A stretch of 32,192 nucleotides of DNA, taken from assembly GCA_049318625.1 (NCBI GenBank), contig JBMOGA010000046.1:1-32192 (forward strand), read 5' to 3'. The notes beneath the pieces are model-generated. The model saw nothing but the letters and a program-made list of their open reading frames with translations, was not told the DNA's origin and did no database searches. Positions 15,144-24,176 of this stretch are shown one piece after another. Every line of letters begins with the position of its first letter. Position 1 is the stretch's first letter. This stretch comes from JBMOGA01 sp049318625 (GTDB lineage: Bacteria; Pseudomonadota; Alphaproteobacteria; Rhizobiales; Hyphomicrobiaceae). The position numbers and the translations under genes are program-made.

Positions 15144-17612
15144 ATGAGCGATCCGGAGACGACAGTGGAGAAATCCGCCAACGGGGTCACCGGCGTTGGC
15201 TCACCGGCGCATCTGCACAAGAGCCTGCATCAGATGGGTGAGCAGACGAGCCTGATGCTCGATCTCGCCCGCAAGCACGCCGGCGGGATCGCGCAGGCGC
15301 ATGGCGAGGCGCTGAAAGTCACGCTCGGCGAGGCCAGCGCCCTGATGCCGGAGTTCTACCGTGGAAACGCTGCGGAGAACCTGCAGGCCTACACCCAGGA
15401 CGTGATGCAGCGCTGGGTCCTGTTCCTCGACACGCTGCGCGAGCGCGGCAACTCCTACGTCGTGCGGGAGAAGGAGGGCTTCAAGCCGGTTCTGGTGTTC
15501 GACTACGACATGGTCGTCGACGGCCGCAAGCTGGACCGGCCGGTGAACTACGCGCTGGTGCGCATCCGCCCGCCTGCGGACTATCCGCCGCAACGCGAGC
15601 AGGGCCGGCCGTTCGTCATCATCGATCCGCGCGCCGGACACGGCAGCGGCATCGGTGGTTTCAAGGCGGAATCGGAGGTCGGTGTCGCGCTCAAGGACGG
15701 GCATCCCGTCTATTTCTGCATCTTCTTCCCGGAGCCCATGCCGGATCAGACGCTCGCCGACGTCTGCGCGGCCGAAGCCCGCTTCCTCGAGGAGGTTCAC
15801 GCACGCCACCCCGAGGCGCCGGCGCCATTGGTGATCGGCAACTGCCAGGGCGGCTGGGCGGCGATGATCCTCAGCGCCACGCATCCCGACCTCACCGGGC
15901 CCATCATCATCGCGGGCGCTCCGATGTCGTACTGGTCGGGTGAAATCGGCAAGAACCCGCTGCGCTATTTCGGCGGCATCGCCGGCGGTGCCGTCCCTGC
16001 CCTGCTGGCATCCGATCTCGGGGCCGGCAAGTTCGACGGGGCCGGGCTCGTTCTGAATTTCGAGCAGCTCAATCCGGCGAAAACCTGGTGGCGGAAATAT
16101 TACGACGTCTTCGCCGACGTCGACCGCACGTCCAAGGATTTTCTCGACTTCGAGAAATGGTGGTCCGGCTTCTATTTCATGAACGAGAACGAGATCCGCT
16201 GGATCGTCGAGAACCTGTTCATCGGCAACAAGCTGACGCGCGGCGAAGCCGTGCTGCCCGACGGCACGCGGGTGGATCTCAAGCAGATCAAGGCCCCCGT
16301 CGTCGCGTTCGCGTCGCACGGCGACAACATCACGCCGCCGCAGCAGGCCTTGAACTGGATCCCCGATCTCTACGACAGCGTCGACGAGATCAGGGCCGTC
16401 GGCCGGGTCATCATCTATACGCTGCACGACAGCGTCGGCCACCTCGGCATCTTCGTCTCGGCCAAGGTCGCTTCCAAGCAGCACAAGCAGATCACCTCGG
16501 TCACCAAAACCATCGAGGCGCTGGCGCCGGGATTGTACGAGCTGCTGATCGAGGAGCGCGACGGCGTCTATCACGTGTCCTTCGAGGCGCGCACGATCGA
16601 CGACATCCTCGCGCTCGGCGACGGCCGGGAGGCCGAGCGCGAGTTCGCGGCGGTCGCCAAGATGTCGGAGTGGGCGACAAAAACATACGAATTGACGATG
16701 CGGCCCATGATCCAGTCGCTGATCACGCGGGAAATGGCCCAACTGTTCGTGTCTCTGCATCCGATCCGCCAGCGCCGTTACATGTTCTCCGACCAGAACC
16801 CGCTGATGTCCGGGATCGGATCGCTGGCCGAGGAGGTCCGTCGCCATCGCAGCCCGGCCGCGCCCCAGAACCCGTTCGTCAAGCTGGAGCGGCTGCAAGC
16901 CGACCTCGTCGAGCACTCGTGGAACCTGTACCGCGACAGCCGCGACGCCATGATCGAGATCATGTTCCACGCGCTCTATGCCTCGCCGGTCATGCGCGCC
17001 GTGGCCGAGCAGAACCCGCCGCCCGCCGTCTCCCACAATCTCATGGAGTTGCCGGAGGTGAAGCGGGCGATCGGGCGGGTCGAGGCCGGCGGCTATGCGG
17101 CCGCCATCATCCGCATGCTCGTCCTGCTCGCCCGGGCCCGCGGCTCGGTCCGCCGCGAGCGGCTCGAGCGGTCGAACGCGATGCTGCACAGCCGGGCGCC
17201 GTTCGATTCGATGTCGCAGGACGAGCGCAACCACCTCATCTTCGAGCAGGGGCTCATCGTCCAGTTTGCGCCCGACGAAGCCGTCAAGACACTGCCGCTT
17301 CTGCTGAGGGACGACGTGGACCGCATCCGAGCGCTCGATCTGGCGCTCGATATCGCCGGTCCGGTCGACGAAATGGATGCCGCGACCATCGCGATGTTCA
17401 AGCGCATCCAGGGCGTGTTGCGCATGATGGCGCGCGACTGGCGCGAGCCCCAGTACGAGGTCGGCGCCCATGCGCCGGGCGCTCACCCGGCGGCCACGCA
17501 GAACGGGGCGGGACAGGGGCCGGCGCACCTGGCCCAATCGCCGGCGGATGGGCCCACTCCAGCCGTCGTGGTCGCGTTGAACGGCTCGGGCCGGTTGGAG
17601 GCAGCGCAATGA
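15144..17612 (+). CDS. DUF3141 protein, PHA-synthase-like alpha/beta hydrolase
   Basis: An 822-residue cytosolic protein of the DUF3141 family. The central domain is an alpha/beta-hydrolase with a nucleophile elbow GNCQGGWAA, in which Cys234 replaces Ser as in PhaC polyhydroxyalkanoate synthases (GxCxGG). The acid is likely Asp394 (SHGDNITPP) and the base His433 (DSVGHLGIF), completing a Cys-Asp-His triad. The C-terminal half (about 450-820) is a family-specific helical region, ending in a low-complexity Ala/Pro/Gly tail. It starts 4 bp after the fabI stop and overlaps the next gene by ATGA, so translation is coupled. A role in 3-hydroxyacyl polymer or acyl-CoA handling is inferred from the triad and neighbours; no function is established. 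Confidence 0.85.
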   Translation: MSDPETTVEKSANGVTGVGSPAHLHKSLHQMGEQTSLMLDLARKHAGGIAQAHGEALKVTLGEASALMPEFYRGNAAENLQAYTQDVMQRWVLFLDTLRERGNSYVVREKEGFKPVLVFDYDMVVDGRKLDRPVNYALVRIRPPADYPPQREQGRPFVIIDPRAGHGSGIGGFKAESEVGVALKDGHPVYFCIFFPEPMPDQTLADVCAAEARFLEEVHARHPEAPAPLVIGNCQGGWAAMILSATHPDLTGPIIIAGAPMSYWSGEIGKNPLRYFGGIAGGAVPALLASDLGAGKFDGAGLVLNFEQLNPAKTWWRKYYDVFADVDRTSKDFLDFEKWWSGFYFMNENEIRWIVENLFIGNKLTRGEAVLPDGTRVDLKQIKAPVVAFASHGDNITPPQQALNWIPDLYDSVDEIRAVGRVIIYTLHDSVGHLGIFVSAKVASKQHKQITSVTKTIEALAPGLYELLIEERDGVYHVSFEARTIDDILALGDGREAEREFAAVAKMSEWATKTYELTMRPMIQSLITREMAQLFVSLHPIRQRRYMFSDQNPLMSGIGSLAEEVRRHRSPAAPQNPFVKLERLQADLVEHSWNLYRDSRDAMIEIMFHALYASPVMRAVAEQNPPPAVSHNLMELPEVKRAIGRVEAGGYAAAIIRMLVLLARARGSVRRERLERSNAMLHSRAPFDSMSQDERNHLIFEQGLIVQFAPDEAVKTLPLLLRDDVDRIRALDLALDIAGPVDEMDAATIAMFKRIQGVLRMMARDWREPQYEVGAHAPGAHPAATQNGAGQGPAHLAQSPADGPTPAVVVALNGSGRLEAAQ

Positions 17613-18997
17613 TCCGCGAAAACAAGACCTACGACGAGATCGCGATCGGTGACGAGGCGACCGTCAAGCGCGTCCTCACCGCCAACGACCTGTACGTCTT
17701 CGCGCACGCCTCGGGCAATCTGAACCCGATGCACGTACCGTCGGAGCCCGGCACGGAGGGCGAGAAGCACGAGGTGGTGGCGCCCTCGATGTGGGTCGGG
17801 GCGCTGATATCGGCGGCGCTCGGCAATGCGCTGCCCGGCGCTGGTACGCTGTATCGCGCTCAGAGCCTGCGGTTCCTCAATCGCGCCCACGTCGGCGACG
17901 AGCTGACCGTCAAGGTGCGCGTACGGGAAAAGCAGCCCGACAACGTCGTGCTGCTCGATACGATGATCACTGGCCGTGGCGGAGATCCGATCGCCGAGGG
18001 CGTGGCCGAGGTCCTCGCGCCGGCCCGCAAGGTGCGGTTCGACGACGACACGATGCCCCGGCTGCTGGTCACGCGCCACCGGCATTTCGACGGGCTGCTG
18101 GAGCGCGCGCGCGGGCTCGATCCATTGCGCACGGCGATCGTGGTGCCCGAGGAGCAGCATGCGCTCGCCGGGGCCTTGCTCGCAGCACGCGAGGGGATCA
18201 TCGCGCCGATCCTCGTCGGCGACGCGGCGCGGATCAGGACGGCGGCAAAGGCGGCCCGCTGCGACATCGCCGGCATCGAGTTGATCGAGGCGGCCGATGC
18301 GGACGCCGCGGCGGCCGCCGCCGTGTCCCTCGTCCATGCCGGGCGCGCCAACGCGATCATGAAGGGGCACCTGCACACCGACGAACTGCTGCATCACGTC
18401 GTCAAGAAGGACGGCGGCCTGCGCAGCCGGCGTCGCATCAGCCACGTGTTCGTGATGGACGTTCCGGGTCAGGATCACTTGCTGCTCATTTCGGACGCGG
18501 CGATCAATATCGCGCCGACGCTCGAGGACAAGGTCGACATCATTCAGAACGCCATCGAACTCGGGCTGGCGCTTGGGATAAAGCAGCCGAAGGTCGGCGT
18601 GCTCTCGGCGGTCGAGACGGTCACGCCCCACATCCCCTCGACGCTCGATGCGGCCGTGCTGTCGAAGATGGCCGAGCGCGGCCAGATCCGCGGCGGCATC
18701 GTCGATGGCCCGCTGGCGATGGACAATGCCGTCGACATGGATGCCGCCCGCACGAAGGGCATCACCTCGCTCGTCGCCGGCCGCGCCGACATTCTGATCG
18801 CGCCCAACATGGAGGCCGGCAACATGCTGGCCAAGGAGCTGACCTTCATCGCCCACGCCGAAGCCGCCGGCGTCGTTCTTGGCGCCAAGGTTCCCATCAT
18901 CCTGACCAGCCGCGCCGACGGAGAGAAGGCGCGCCTGGCGTCCTGCGCCGTGGCGGCGCTGTTCAACGACTGGCGCCGCGCCGGCGGCCGGGCCTGA
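17609..18997 (+). CDS. bifunctional MaoC-like hot-dog / phosphate acetyl-butyryltransferase
   Basis: A 462-residue fusion. Residues 1-140 are a MaoC-type hot-dog domain; residues 150-462 are a phosphate acetyl/butyryltransferase domain (AIMKGHLHTDELLHHVV, GPLAMDNAVD and ADILIAPNMEAGNMLAKEL). The transferase converts acyl-CoA plus phosphate to acyl phosphate, which the following kinase turns into ATP and the acid. In the MaoC domain the catalytic motif SGDxNPxH reads SGNLNPMH: Asn37 replaces the usual Asp while His42 is kept, so hydratase activity is doubtful. It overlaps the DUF3141 stop by ATGA and ends 19 bp before ackA. Confidence 0.9.
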   Translation: MIRENKTYDEIAIGDEATVKRVLTANDLYVFAHASGNLNPMHVPSEPGTEGEKHEVVAPSMWVGALISAALGNALPGAGTLYRAQSLRFLNRAHVGDELTVKVRVREKQPDNVVLLDTMITGRGGDPIAEGVAEVLAPARKVRFDDDTMPRLLVTRHRHFDGLLERARGLDPLRTAIVVPEEQHALAGALLAAREGIIAPILVGDAARIRTAAKAARCDIAGIELIEAADADAAAAAAVSLVHAGRANAIMKGHLHTDELLHHVVKKDGGLRSRRRISHVFVMDVPGQDHLLLISDAAINIAPTLEDKVDIIQNAIELGLALGIKQPKVGVLSAVETVTPHIPSTLDAAVLSKMAERGQIRGGIVDGPLAMDNAVDMDAARTKGITSLVAGRADILIAPNMEAGNMLAKELTFIAHAEAAGVVLGAKVPIILTSRADGEKARLASCAVAALFNDWRRAGGRA

Positions 18998-19016
18998 TCG
19001 CGGCGAGGGGTGCACT

Positions 19017-20219
19017 ATGGCGCGCGCCATCCTGACCCTGAATGCGGGATCGTCCTCGCTCAAGTTCGCGGCGTACGACTGTGGCACGGCGCCGCCGACG
19101 GCGCTCGCGAGCGGCCAGATCGAGGGCCTGGGCGTGGCGCCCAAGGTGCACATGAGAATGGCTGACGGGCCGTCGGTCGCCGAGCCCGCCTTGCTGCAGG
19201 GCGAGGTCTTGGACCATAGCGGAGCCCTCGCACAGGTTTTGCGGCTGCTGTCGGAGCATCTGCCGGGGCGGGAGATCGCGGCCGTCGGCCATCGTGTCGT
19301 CCACGGCGGTCCCAAGTACGGCAAGCCGCTGGTCGTCACCGATGCCATCCTCGAGGAATTGGCGGCACTCAATCCGCTGGCGCCGCTCCACCAGCCGCAC
19401 AACCTTGCCGGGGTGGTCGCGGCGCGCGCCGCGTTTCCACAAGCGATTCAGGTCGCCTGCTTCGACACGGCGTTCCACCGCCACCACCCGTGGGTCAACG
19501 ACACCTTTGCGCTGCCCCGCGCCTATTACGACAAGGGCGTGCGCCGCTACGGATTCCACGGCCTGTCCTACGAGTACGTGACCGAACGTTTGAGCCGGAT
19601 CGCGCCGCACCACGCGGCCGGCCGGCTGGTCGTTGCCCACCTCGGCAACGGCGCGTCGATGTGCGCGATCCGCAATGGCCGCAGCATCGGCTCCTCGATG
19701 GGATTCTCGGCCCTCGACGGTTTGCCGATGGGAACACGGTGCGGCCAGCTCGACCCCGGCGTACTGCTCTACATGCTGATGCACGAGGGGCTGTCCCCGG
19801 AGCGGATCTCGGAGATCCTCTACAAGGAATCCGGGCTCAAGGGGATTTCCGGGGCCAGCAGCGACATGCGCGCACTGGAGGCCGCCGGAACGCCCGAGGC
19901 TGATCAGGCGATCGGTTGTTTTACCTTCCGTGTGCGCCGTGAGCTGGGCGCCATGGCCGCGATCCTCGGCGGCATCGACGCGCTGGCTTTCTGCGGCGGT
20001 ATCGGCGAGAACGCGTGGCGTGTCCGCGAGAAGGTCTGCACCGGATTCGAATGGCTCGGTCTTGAACTGGACGAGCAGCGGAACCGGGCCAATGCGCCCA
20101 CCATTTCCGCCGACATCAGCCGGGTCAAGGTCTTCGTCGTCGCGACGGACGAGGAGGCCATGATCGCCCGCCATACCCTCGCACTGATGAGGCCTCAGGT
20201 GCCGCTCGCCACCGCCTGA
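19017..20219 (+). CDS. ackA: acetate/propionate family kinase
   Basis: A 400-residue acetokinase that makes ATP and a short-chain acid from acyl phosphate and ADP, or the reverse. The N-terminal phosphate-binding motif ILTLNAGSSSLKF, the substrate segment GHRVVHGG, HLGNGASM, GTRCGQLDPG and the C-terminal adenosine site CGGIGENAWRVR are all present. GTRCGQLDP differs from the more common GTRSGDLDP. It is the last gene of the operon and is fed by the upstream phosphotransacetylase domain. GAGGGGTG upstream supports ATG 19017. Confidence 0.95.
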   Translation: MARAILTLNAGSSSLKFAAYDCGTAPPTALASGQIEGLGVAPKVHMRMADGPSVAEPALLQGEVLDHSGALAQVLRLLSEHLPGREIAAVGHRVVHGGPKYGKPLVVTDAILEELAALNPLAPLHQPHNLAGVVAARAAFPQAIQVACFDTAFHRHHPWVNDTFALPRAYYDKGVRRYGFHGLSYEYVTERLSRIAPHHAAGRLVVAHLGNGASMCAIRNGRSIGSSMGFSALDGLPMGTRCGQLDPGVLLYMLMHEGLSPERISEILYKESGLKGISGASSDMRALEAAGTPEADQAIGCFTFRVRRELGAMAAILGGIDALAFCGGIGENAWRVREKVCTGFEWLGLELDEQRNRANAPTISADISRVKVFVVATDEEAMIARHTLALMRPQVPLATA

Positions 20220-20380
20220 TGCCGCGAGATGGTCGGCCGCGGGCGCGATGACGGGGTGGACGGCGGCGGCTCGTTCCCGCCTGCGGATACGATGATCGCC
20301 GGCAGGGCCGCTCGAATGGCGAAGGGTCCGACAACCTTAAGATGCTCCGGCTCGGGTCCATCATTCAGCGCTGGCGCCGG

Positions 20381-20405
20381 GCGCGGCAGCCCGGCTCCCA
20401 GCGGC
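20381..20405 (+). repeat. partial relative of the sequence beside repeat copy 1
   Basis: GCGCGGCAGCCCGGCTCCCA and the next five bases closely match 7965-7988, differing only by small indels. It lies in the 287-bp gap between ackA and the metallopeptidase gene. The sequence is G/C-rich and palindromic, so this may be a dispersed short repeat family or chance. Confidence 0.3.
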
Positions 20406-20506
20406 AGCCGGTCGGTTCGGATCGTCACGCGGTGGCGTCATGATGTCGGTCTGATGCCGCAGTATCGAGGTAGGATACCGAGACCGAAACTGCGAGGGCC
20501 TCGACC

Positions 20507-21604
20507 ATGCCACCGATGAGCGTCCGAACGTCCCGGCAACCGTTCGCAGCGATGCGGGTCTTCAGGCTCGTGCCGGCCGCGGCGCTGATCCGTGCCCTCG
20601 TATGCGGCCTGGCGATCGCCGCCGCCGCCGCGCCAGGACGCGCCAACGATCTCGCCGGCATGTATCCTCCCAGCGTGCTCGCCGCCGATGCCGCGCGGCT
20701 GGAGAACGCCGTCCGCAAGATCTGTACGCTCGGCCTCGCGCCAACGCTGACCGCCGACGAGAAGGCCCGGCTCGACGGCGTCATTCTAGAGTTTCCCATG
20801 CCGCAGCCGGGCGACGATCCCCTCAACTTCTATGCCACGGCCGATGCCCAAGGGCGGCCGGTCGTCGTCATGCCGATCCTGTCGCTCAAGGCCCTGGAGG
20901 ATATGGCCACGGCCTACGCCTGGGTTCACAAGCGCGGCCTGCGGGCGTCGACGATCGACCTCTACTACGCCATGCTCCGGCACCGCCCGGCGGACCGTTT
21001 CGCGGGCGGACGCTATCCCGACATCCTGACCGCACTCGCCATCCCGAAGAACGCCAACGACGACGCGGCCGTCGACCGGCTGTCGCTGTCGATCCGCAAC
21101 GAGGCGTTCGCCTTTATCCTCGGGCATGAGCTCGGCCACATCCTGTTCCGCCACAAGGGGTATGGCGAGGTCACCCGACAGCGGGCCCGCGACGACGAGG
21201 TGCAGTCCGACCGGTTCGCGCTGGACGTCATGGCGCGAAGCGCAACGCCGCCGCTCGGCGCGGTGCTGTACTTCCAGGCCCAGGTGTACCGGTTCCGCCA
21301 CCGCGGCGAGTTCCCCACGCCGCTCGCGTTCGACGACTACCTGATGACGGTCGCCACCCATCCGATGACGGTCGACCGCATCGACGCCTTGGCACGCCAC
21401 ATATCCGGCCCGCTTGCCGACCGGCGCGGGCGCGAACGCGCGATCTGGGTCGGCATCGGCCAGCAGCTCGGCCAGGTCGCCAGCCTTTTGCGCGACGGCG
21501 ATCTTGCCCGCTGCATCGCGCGTGTCGCAGCCGACGCCCCGCTCGAGGCCTTGCTGCCGGGGCGCACGGACCATCGCTGGGCGATGGAGCAGGCCTGCCG
21601 CTAG
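20507..21604 (+). CDS. exported M48-like zinc metallopeptidase
   Basis: A 365-residue protein with a long N-terminal signal sequence (hydrophobic core about 22-42, ending APGRAND) and a gluzincin active site. ILGHELGHILFRH gives His207, Glu208 and His211; the third zinc ligand is likely Glu231 in DDEVQSDRFALDVM. This HExxH plus ExxxD arrangement is that of M48-like peptidases, although the rest is not close to HtpX or BepA. It should act in the periplasm or at the cell surface. GAGGG lies about 8 bp before ATG 20507; ATG 20552 would give a more compact signal peptide. It stands alone between ackA and a convergent hydrolase gene. Confidence 0.78.
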   Translation: MPPMSVRTSRQPFAAMRVFRLVPAAALIRALVCGLAIAAAAAPGRANDLAGMYPPSVLAADAARLENAVRKICTLGLAPTLTADEKARLDGVILEFPMPQPGDDPLNFYATADAQGRPVVVMPILSLKALEDMATAYAWVHKRGLRASTIDLYYAMLRHRPADRFAGGRYPDILTALAIPKNANDDAAVDRLSLSIRNEAFAFILGHELGHILFRHKGYGEVTRQRARDDEVQSDRFALDVMARSATPPLGAVLYFQAQVYRFRHRGEFPTPLAFDDYLMTVATHPMTVDRIDALARHISGPLADRRGRERAIWVGIGQQLGQVASLLRDGDLARCIARVAADAPLEALLPGRTDHRWAMEQACR

Positions 21605-21957
21605 GGATCGGCCCCTTCAAAGACCACGGGCCTCGGCAGAGAAGCGCGGTCGAACGAAATGCGCCCCTTGTGGCAGCGGTCCCGGTGCCAGGATCACCGG
21701 CGAGGACCGCGGCCTTGCAGATGGTGGCAGCCCGCCGCGTCCGTGCAGGCCCTACGGCGACTGTGCCTGCCGCCACGGAAGGAAGCTGGCTGCGGGCTTG
21801 ATCCGGACGTCTTGCCGGCCGCGATCCCGCCGTCCTGGCCCTTCCCACAGCGCGCGGGCAGGGCAGAGGATGCACCGCGAATGGGAATTCGCCTTCAGCT
21901 TCCGACCCCGAGAGCCGAAGCGAGACCACTGGCAGGCCCGCTTCGTGATGTGCCACG
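21605..21957. other. intergenic region between convergent genes, nothing recognised
   Basis: This 353-bp stretch lies between the metallopeptidase stop (plus) and the hydrolase stop (minus). Several frames are open, but translations are Arg/Pro/Ala-rich and match no family I know. No stem followed by a T-run was found on either strand. Confidence 0.45.
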
Positions 21958-22839
21958 TCACTGTCCTGAAACCGCTCGTCTCGCATTCCGCGCGCGCAAC
22001 ATTGCTCGAGACGAGTGGCCGACTCCGTCGGCGATCACGAGCCGCCAATTCATGGGCCATCCTCGCTTTTCGGCCATTTGAACGGCTTCACTGTAGACGT
22101 TCAAGCCTCGAAGATAGCGGTTCGCCCCCTGGCGGTTTGCAGCGGCGCGGATGTCGAGAAGCTCGTCGCCTTGATCGGAACTTCCGACATAAACCGTGAT
22201 CGGCAGGCTGAGATATTCCCGAAGGCGTGTCTCGCGCTCCTGCAAATCGAGTATGGAACCGAACCCGTACGGCGCCAGCTCGAACAGATTTGGAAAGACG
22301 TAGGCCGAGGGGTTGGCGATCACGATCCGGCCGGCCCCCCGCGGGGGGCAGTAGGCCGCGACGCGAGAAAGCATTTGCCCACCTGCCGAGTGGCCAAACA
22401 GCACATAGGAGTCTGCGGAGAACGCCTCGCGCTGATGAGCCCAGGAGATGAGTTCGTCGAGGATCCGGCCCATGCAGCTATCGACCGACGTGTCTCGAGA
22501 ACTCACGCCCGCGCGCTGGTACCGCGATCGTGGAAATCTCTGCCGGTCGAAGTCCGGAGCGTAAACAATGAAGCATTCCTTCCGCGCAAGACGCCGGGCG
22601 CGACGCAGATAGGCGCGCGCGTCGCGATCGTAACCGGCGAACACGAACAGGATGCGGTTGGGGACGCAGCCGGTCGGCTCGAACCGATGGACGACCAGTG
22701 GGCCCCAAGCGAGATCAGCGGTCATGGTCGAATAGCGACGGTCGTCTCCAGCTAGTGCTGGTGTCGTGGCCGGAACAGTTGCCAGCATGATTGCGATCCC
22801 CAACAGATACGTGGTCCAGGAGCTGCGGTGCGAGTCCAT
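21958..22839 (-). CDS. exported alpha/beta hydrolase
   Basis: A 293-residue hydrolase with an N-terminal signal peptide (about 1-30, YLLGIAIMLATVPATTPALAG). The nucleophile elbow is LFGHSAGGQML, with Ser151; likely acid Asp222 (VGSSDQGDELL) and base His275 (DGVGHSSRAML) complete the triad. Cysteines at 58, 89, 122 and 164 could form disulfides in the periplasm. The fold resembles polyhydroxybutyrate depolymerase/feruloyl-esterase-like secreted hydrolases, but the substrate is unknown. It is the last gene of the minus-strand operon, 20 bp after the HlyD gene, so it may be produced with the type I secretion proteins. Confidence 0.75.
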   Translation of the reverse strand: MDSHRSSWTTYLLGIAIMLATVPATTPALAGDDRRYSTMTADLAWGPLVVHRFEPTGCVPNRILFVFAGYDRDARAYLRRARRLARKECFIVYAPDFDRQRFPRSRYQRAGVSSRDTSVDSCMGRILDELISWAHQREAFSADSYVLFGHSAGGQMLSRVAAYCPPRGAGRIVIANPSAYVFPNLFELAPYGFGSILDLQERETRLREYLSLPITVYVGSSDQGDELLDIRAAANRQGANRYLRGLNVYSEAVQMAEKRGWPMNWRLVIADGVGHSSRAMLRARNARRAVSGQ

Positions 22840-22859
22840 AGGAACCTCGAAGGCCGGTG

Positions 22860-24176
22860 TCAGTTCTCGCGCATGCCGCGATGGAAGGACCGGACGATCG
22901 GCGCTGCGAGATAGGCTAGTGGTGTCCTTTCCCCCGTTTGAACGAAGACGTCGGCAGACATACCCGCGACAGGCTTGGCCTCGCTCGCCGACAACGACAC
23001 GGGATCAAGAGCGATCCGGACAAGGTAATAGGCGCGGCCCGTCAGCTTATCGAGCAGTCGGTCAGCGGAGACGTTCTCGAGCGTTCCTTTGATCGGCTGG
23101 CTGCTGCGGCGCGTGAGTGTGTTCATCATGACCAGGGCCGGCAGGCCGACACGAACCTCTTCGATATCCTCTGGCCGGACCCGCGCCTCGATCACGAGAT
23201 CGTCGCCCAGTGGGACAATCTCCATCAGGAGTTGGCCGGGAGATATCACGGCCCCCCGTGTTTTGACCTGGAGCCCGACGACGGTGCCATTGATCGGCGA
23301 GCGAATCTTCGTCCGGGAGAGAATGTCCTGTGCGGCCACCAGTTCCCGCGACAACTCGTGAGCGCGCGCTTGACGAGAGCGCAGTTCGTCGTCGATCGCC
23401 GCCAGCGAAGCCGAAACGAGCTCTGACTTGCGGAGTTCGGTTTCGATAATCTGCTGCTCCACCTGCAGCGAAGACGACTGTAGGCCGCTGCGTCGCTCCT
23501 CAACCTGGGCCATACTCCGCTGGATATCGACAACGGAACTTTTCCGGATCAGCTGCTTGTCCAGAAGGCTGGCCGCATCCGCGTACTCCTGCTTTCGCAG
23601 CGCGATCTGCTGGTCGACCGCCTTCAGCTGTTCTTTGAGGCCGGCTTTTTCCTCGATCAATCTCTCGCCACGTTTGGTGAGCACGGCCAGTTTCTGATCC
23701 TGCAAAAGACGACGGCTTTCGAATATTTTCCTCTGCGAGTTCATGGCATTGCGAACGGACTCCTCACGGCTCGCCTCCTGAACTTCCGGAGAGAACGCGA
23801 TTTCAGTGAACCCGTCGCGCTCGGACGCCAGGCGGTCAACGTTCGCCAGCGCTTCGAAGTACTGCGCCTTGATCCGGTCGACGGCGGCTGCCGCTGCAAC
23901 GTCTCGTAGTTCGATGACCACGTCGTCCTTGTTGACCTGCGTACCTTCGTTGACGAGCAGTCGGCCGACAATGCCGCCTTCAAGATGCTGGATGGCACGG
24001 CGATGAGACTCGACACTGACGATGCCGGGCGCCACGACAGCGCTTCCAAGCGGCGCAAGGCTGCCCCAAGCGACCATCACGCCGAAGAACATGGCAATCG
24101 TTCCCAGGGCCAACGTGCCATGCCAGTGGGCAAATGGCTGGTTCTTGCGATGGAGCGCTGCTGGCTTGGTGCTCAT
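22860..24176 (-). CDS. HlyD/PrtE-family type I secretion membrane fusion protein
   Basis: A 438-residue periplasmic adaptor linking the inner-membrane ABC exporter to a TolC-type outer-membrane channel. It has a short cytoplasmic N-terminus, one membrane anchor (about 22-48, HGTLALGTIAMFFGVMVAWGS) and a lipoyl half (VVAPGIVSVESHRRAIQHLEGG). A long alpha-helical coiled-coil hairpin (about 105-290) is followed by the second lipoyl half (IRSPINGTVVGLQVKTRGAV) and the beta-barrel/membrane-proximal domains. Length and domain order match HlyD-type adaptors. Its ATG overlaps the stop of the ABC ATPase gene (ATGA). No TolC gene is in the window. Confidence 0.92.
   Translation of the reverse strand: MSTKPAALHRKNQPFAHWHGTLALGTIAMFFGVMVAWGSLAPLGSAVVAPGIVSVESHRRAIQHLEGGIVGRLLVNEGTQVNKDDVVIELRDVAAAAAVDRIKAQYFEALANVDRLASERDGFTEIAFSPEVQEASREESVRNAMNSQRKIFESRRLLQDQKLAVLTKRGERLIEEKAGLKEQLKAVDQQIALRKQEYADAASLLDKQLIRKSSVVDIQRSMAQVEERRSGLQSSSLQVEQQIIETELRKSELVSASLAAIDDELRSRQARAHELSRELVAAQDILSRTKIRSPINGTVVGLQVKTRGAVISPGQLLMEIVPLGDDLVIEARVRPEDIEEVRVGLPALVMMNTLTRRSSQPIKGTLENVSADRLLDKLTGRAYYLVRIALDPVSLSASEAKPVAGMSADVFVQTGERTPLAYLAAPIVRSFHRGMREN

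Noticed and set aside
16088..17608. Upstream extension of the MaoC-Pta frame through the DUF3141 gene
   Set aside because: The frame is open but Arg-rich and overlaps another real gene; the ATG at 17609 coincides with an ATGA overlap and begins the MaoC fold.
15201..17609. 802-codon open frame antisense to the DUF3141 gene
   Set aside because: Codon-phase shadow of a G/C-rich gene; the translation lacks any domain and the plus frame has a complete catalytic triad.
20462..20478. GTATC-N7-GATAC dyad before the metallopeptidase gene as an operator
   Set aside because: Five-base arms are too short to stand without a regulator gene nearby or a second site.
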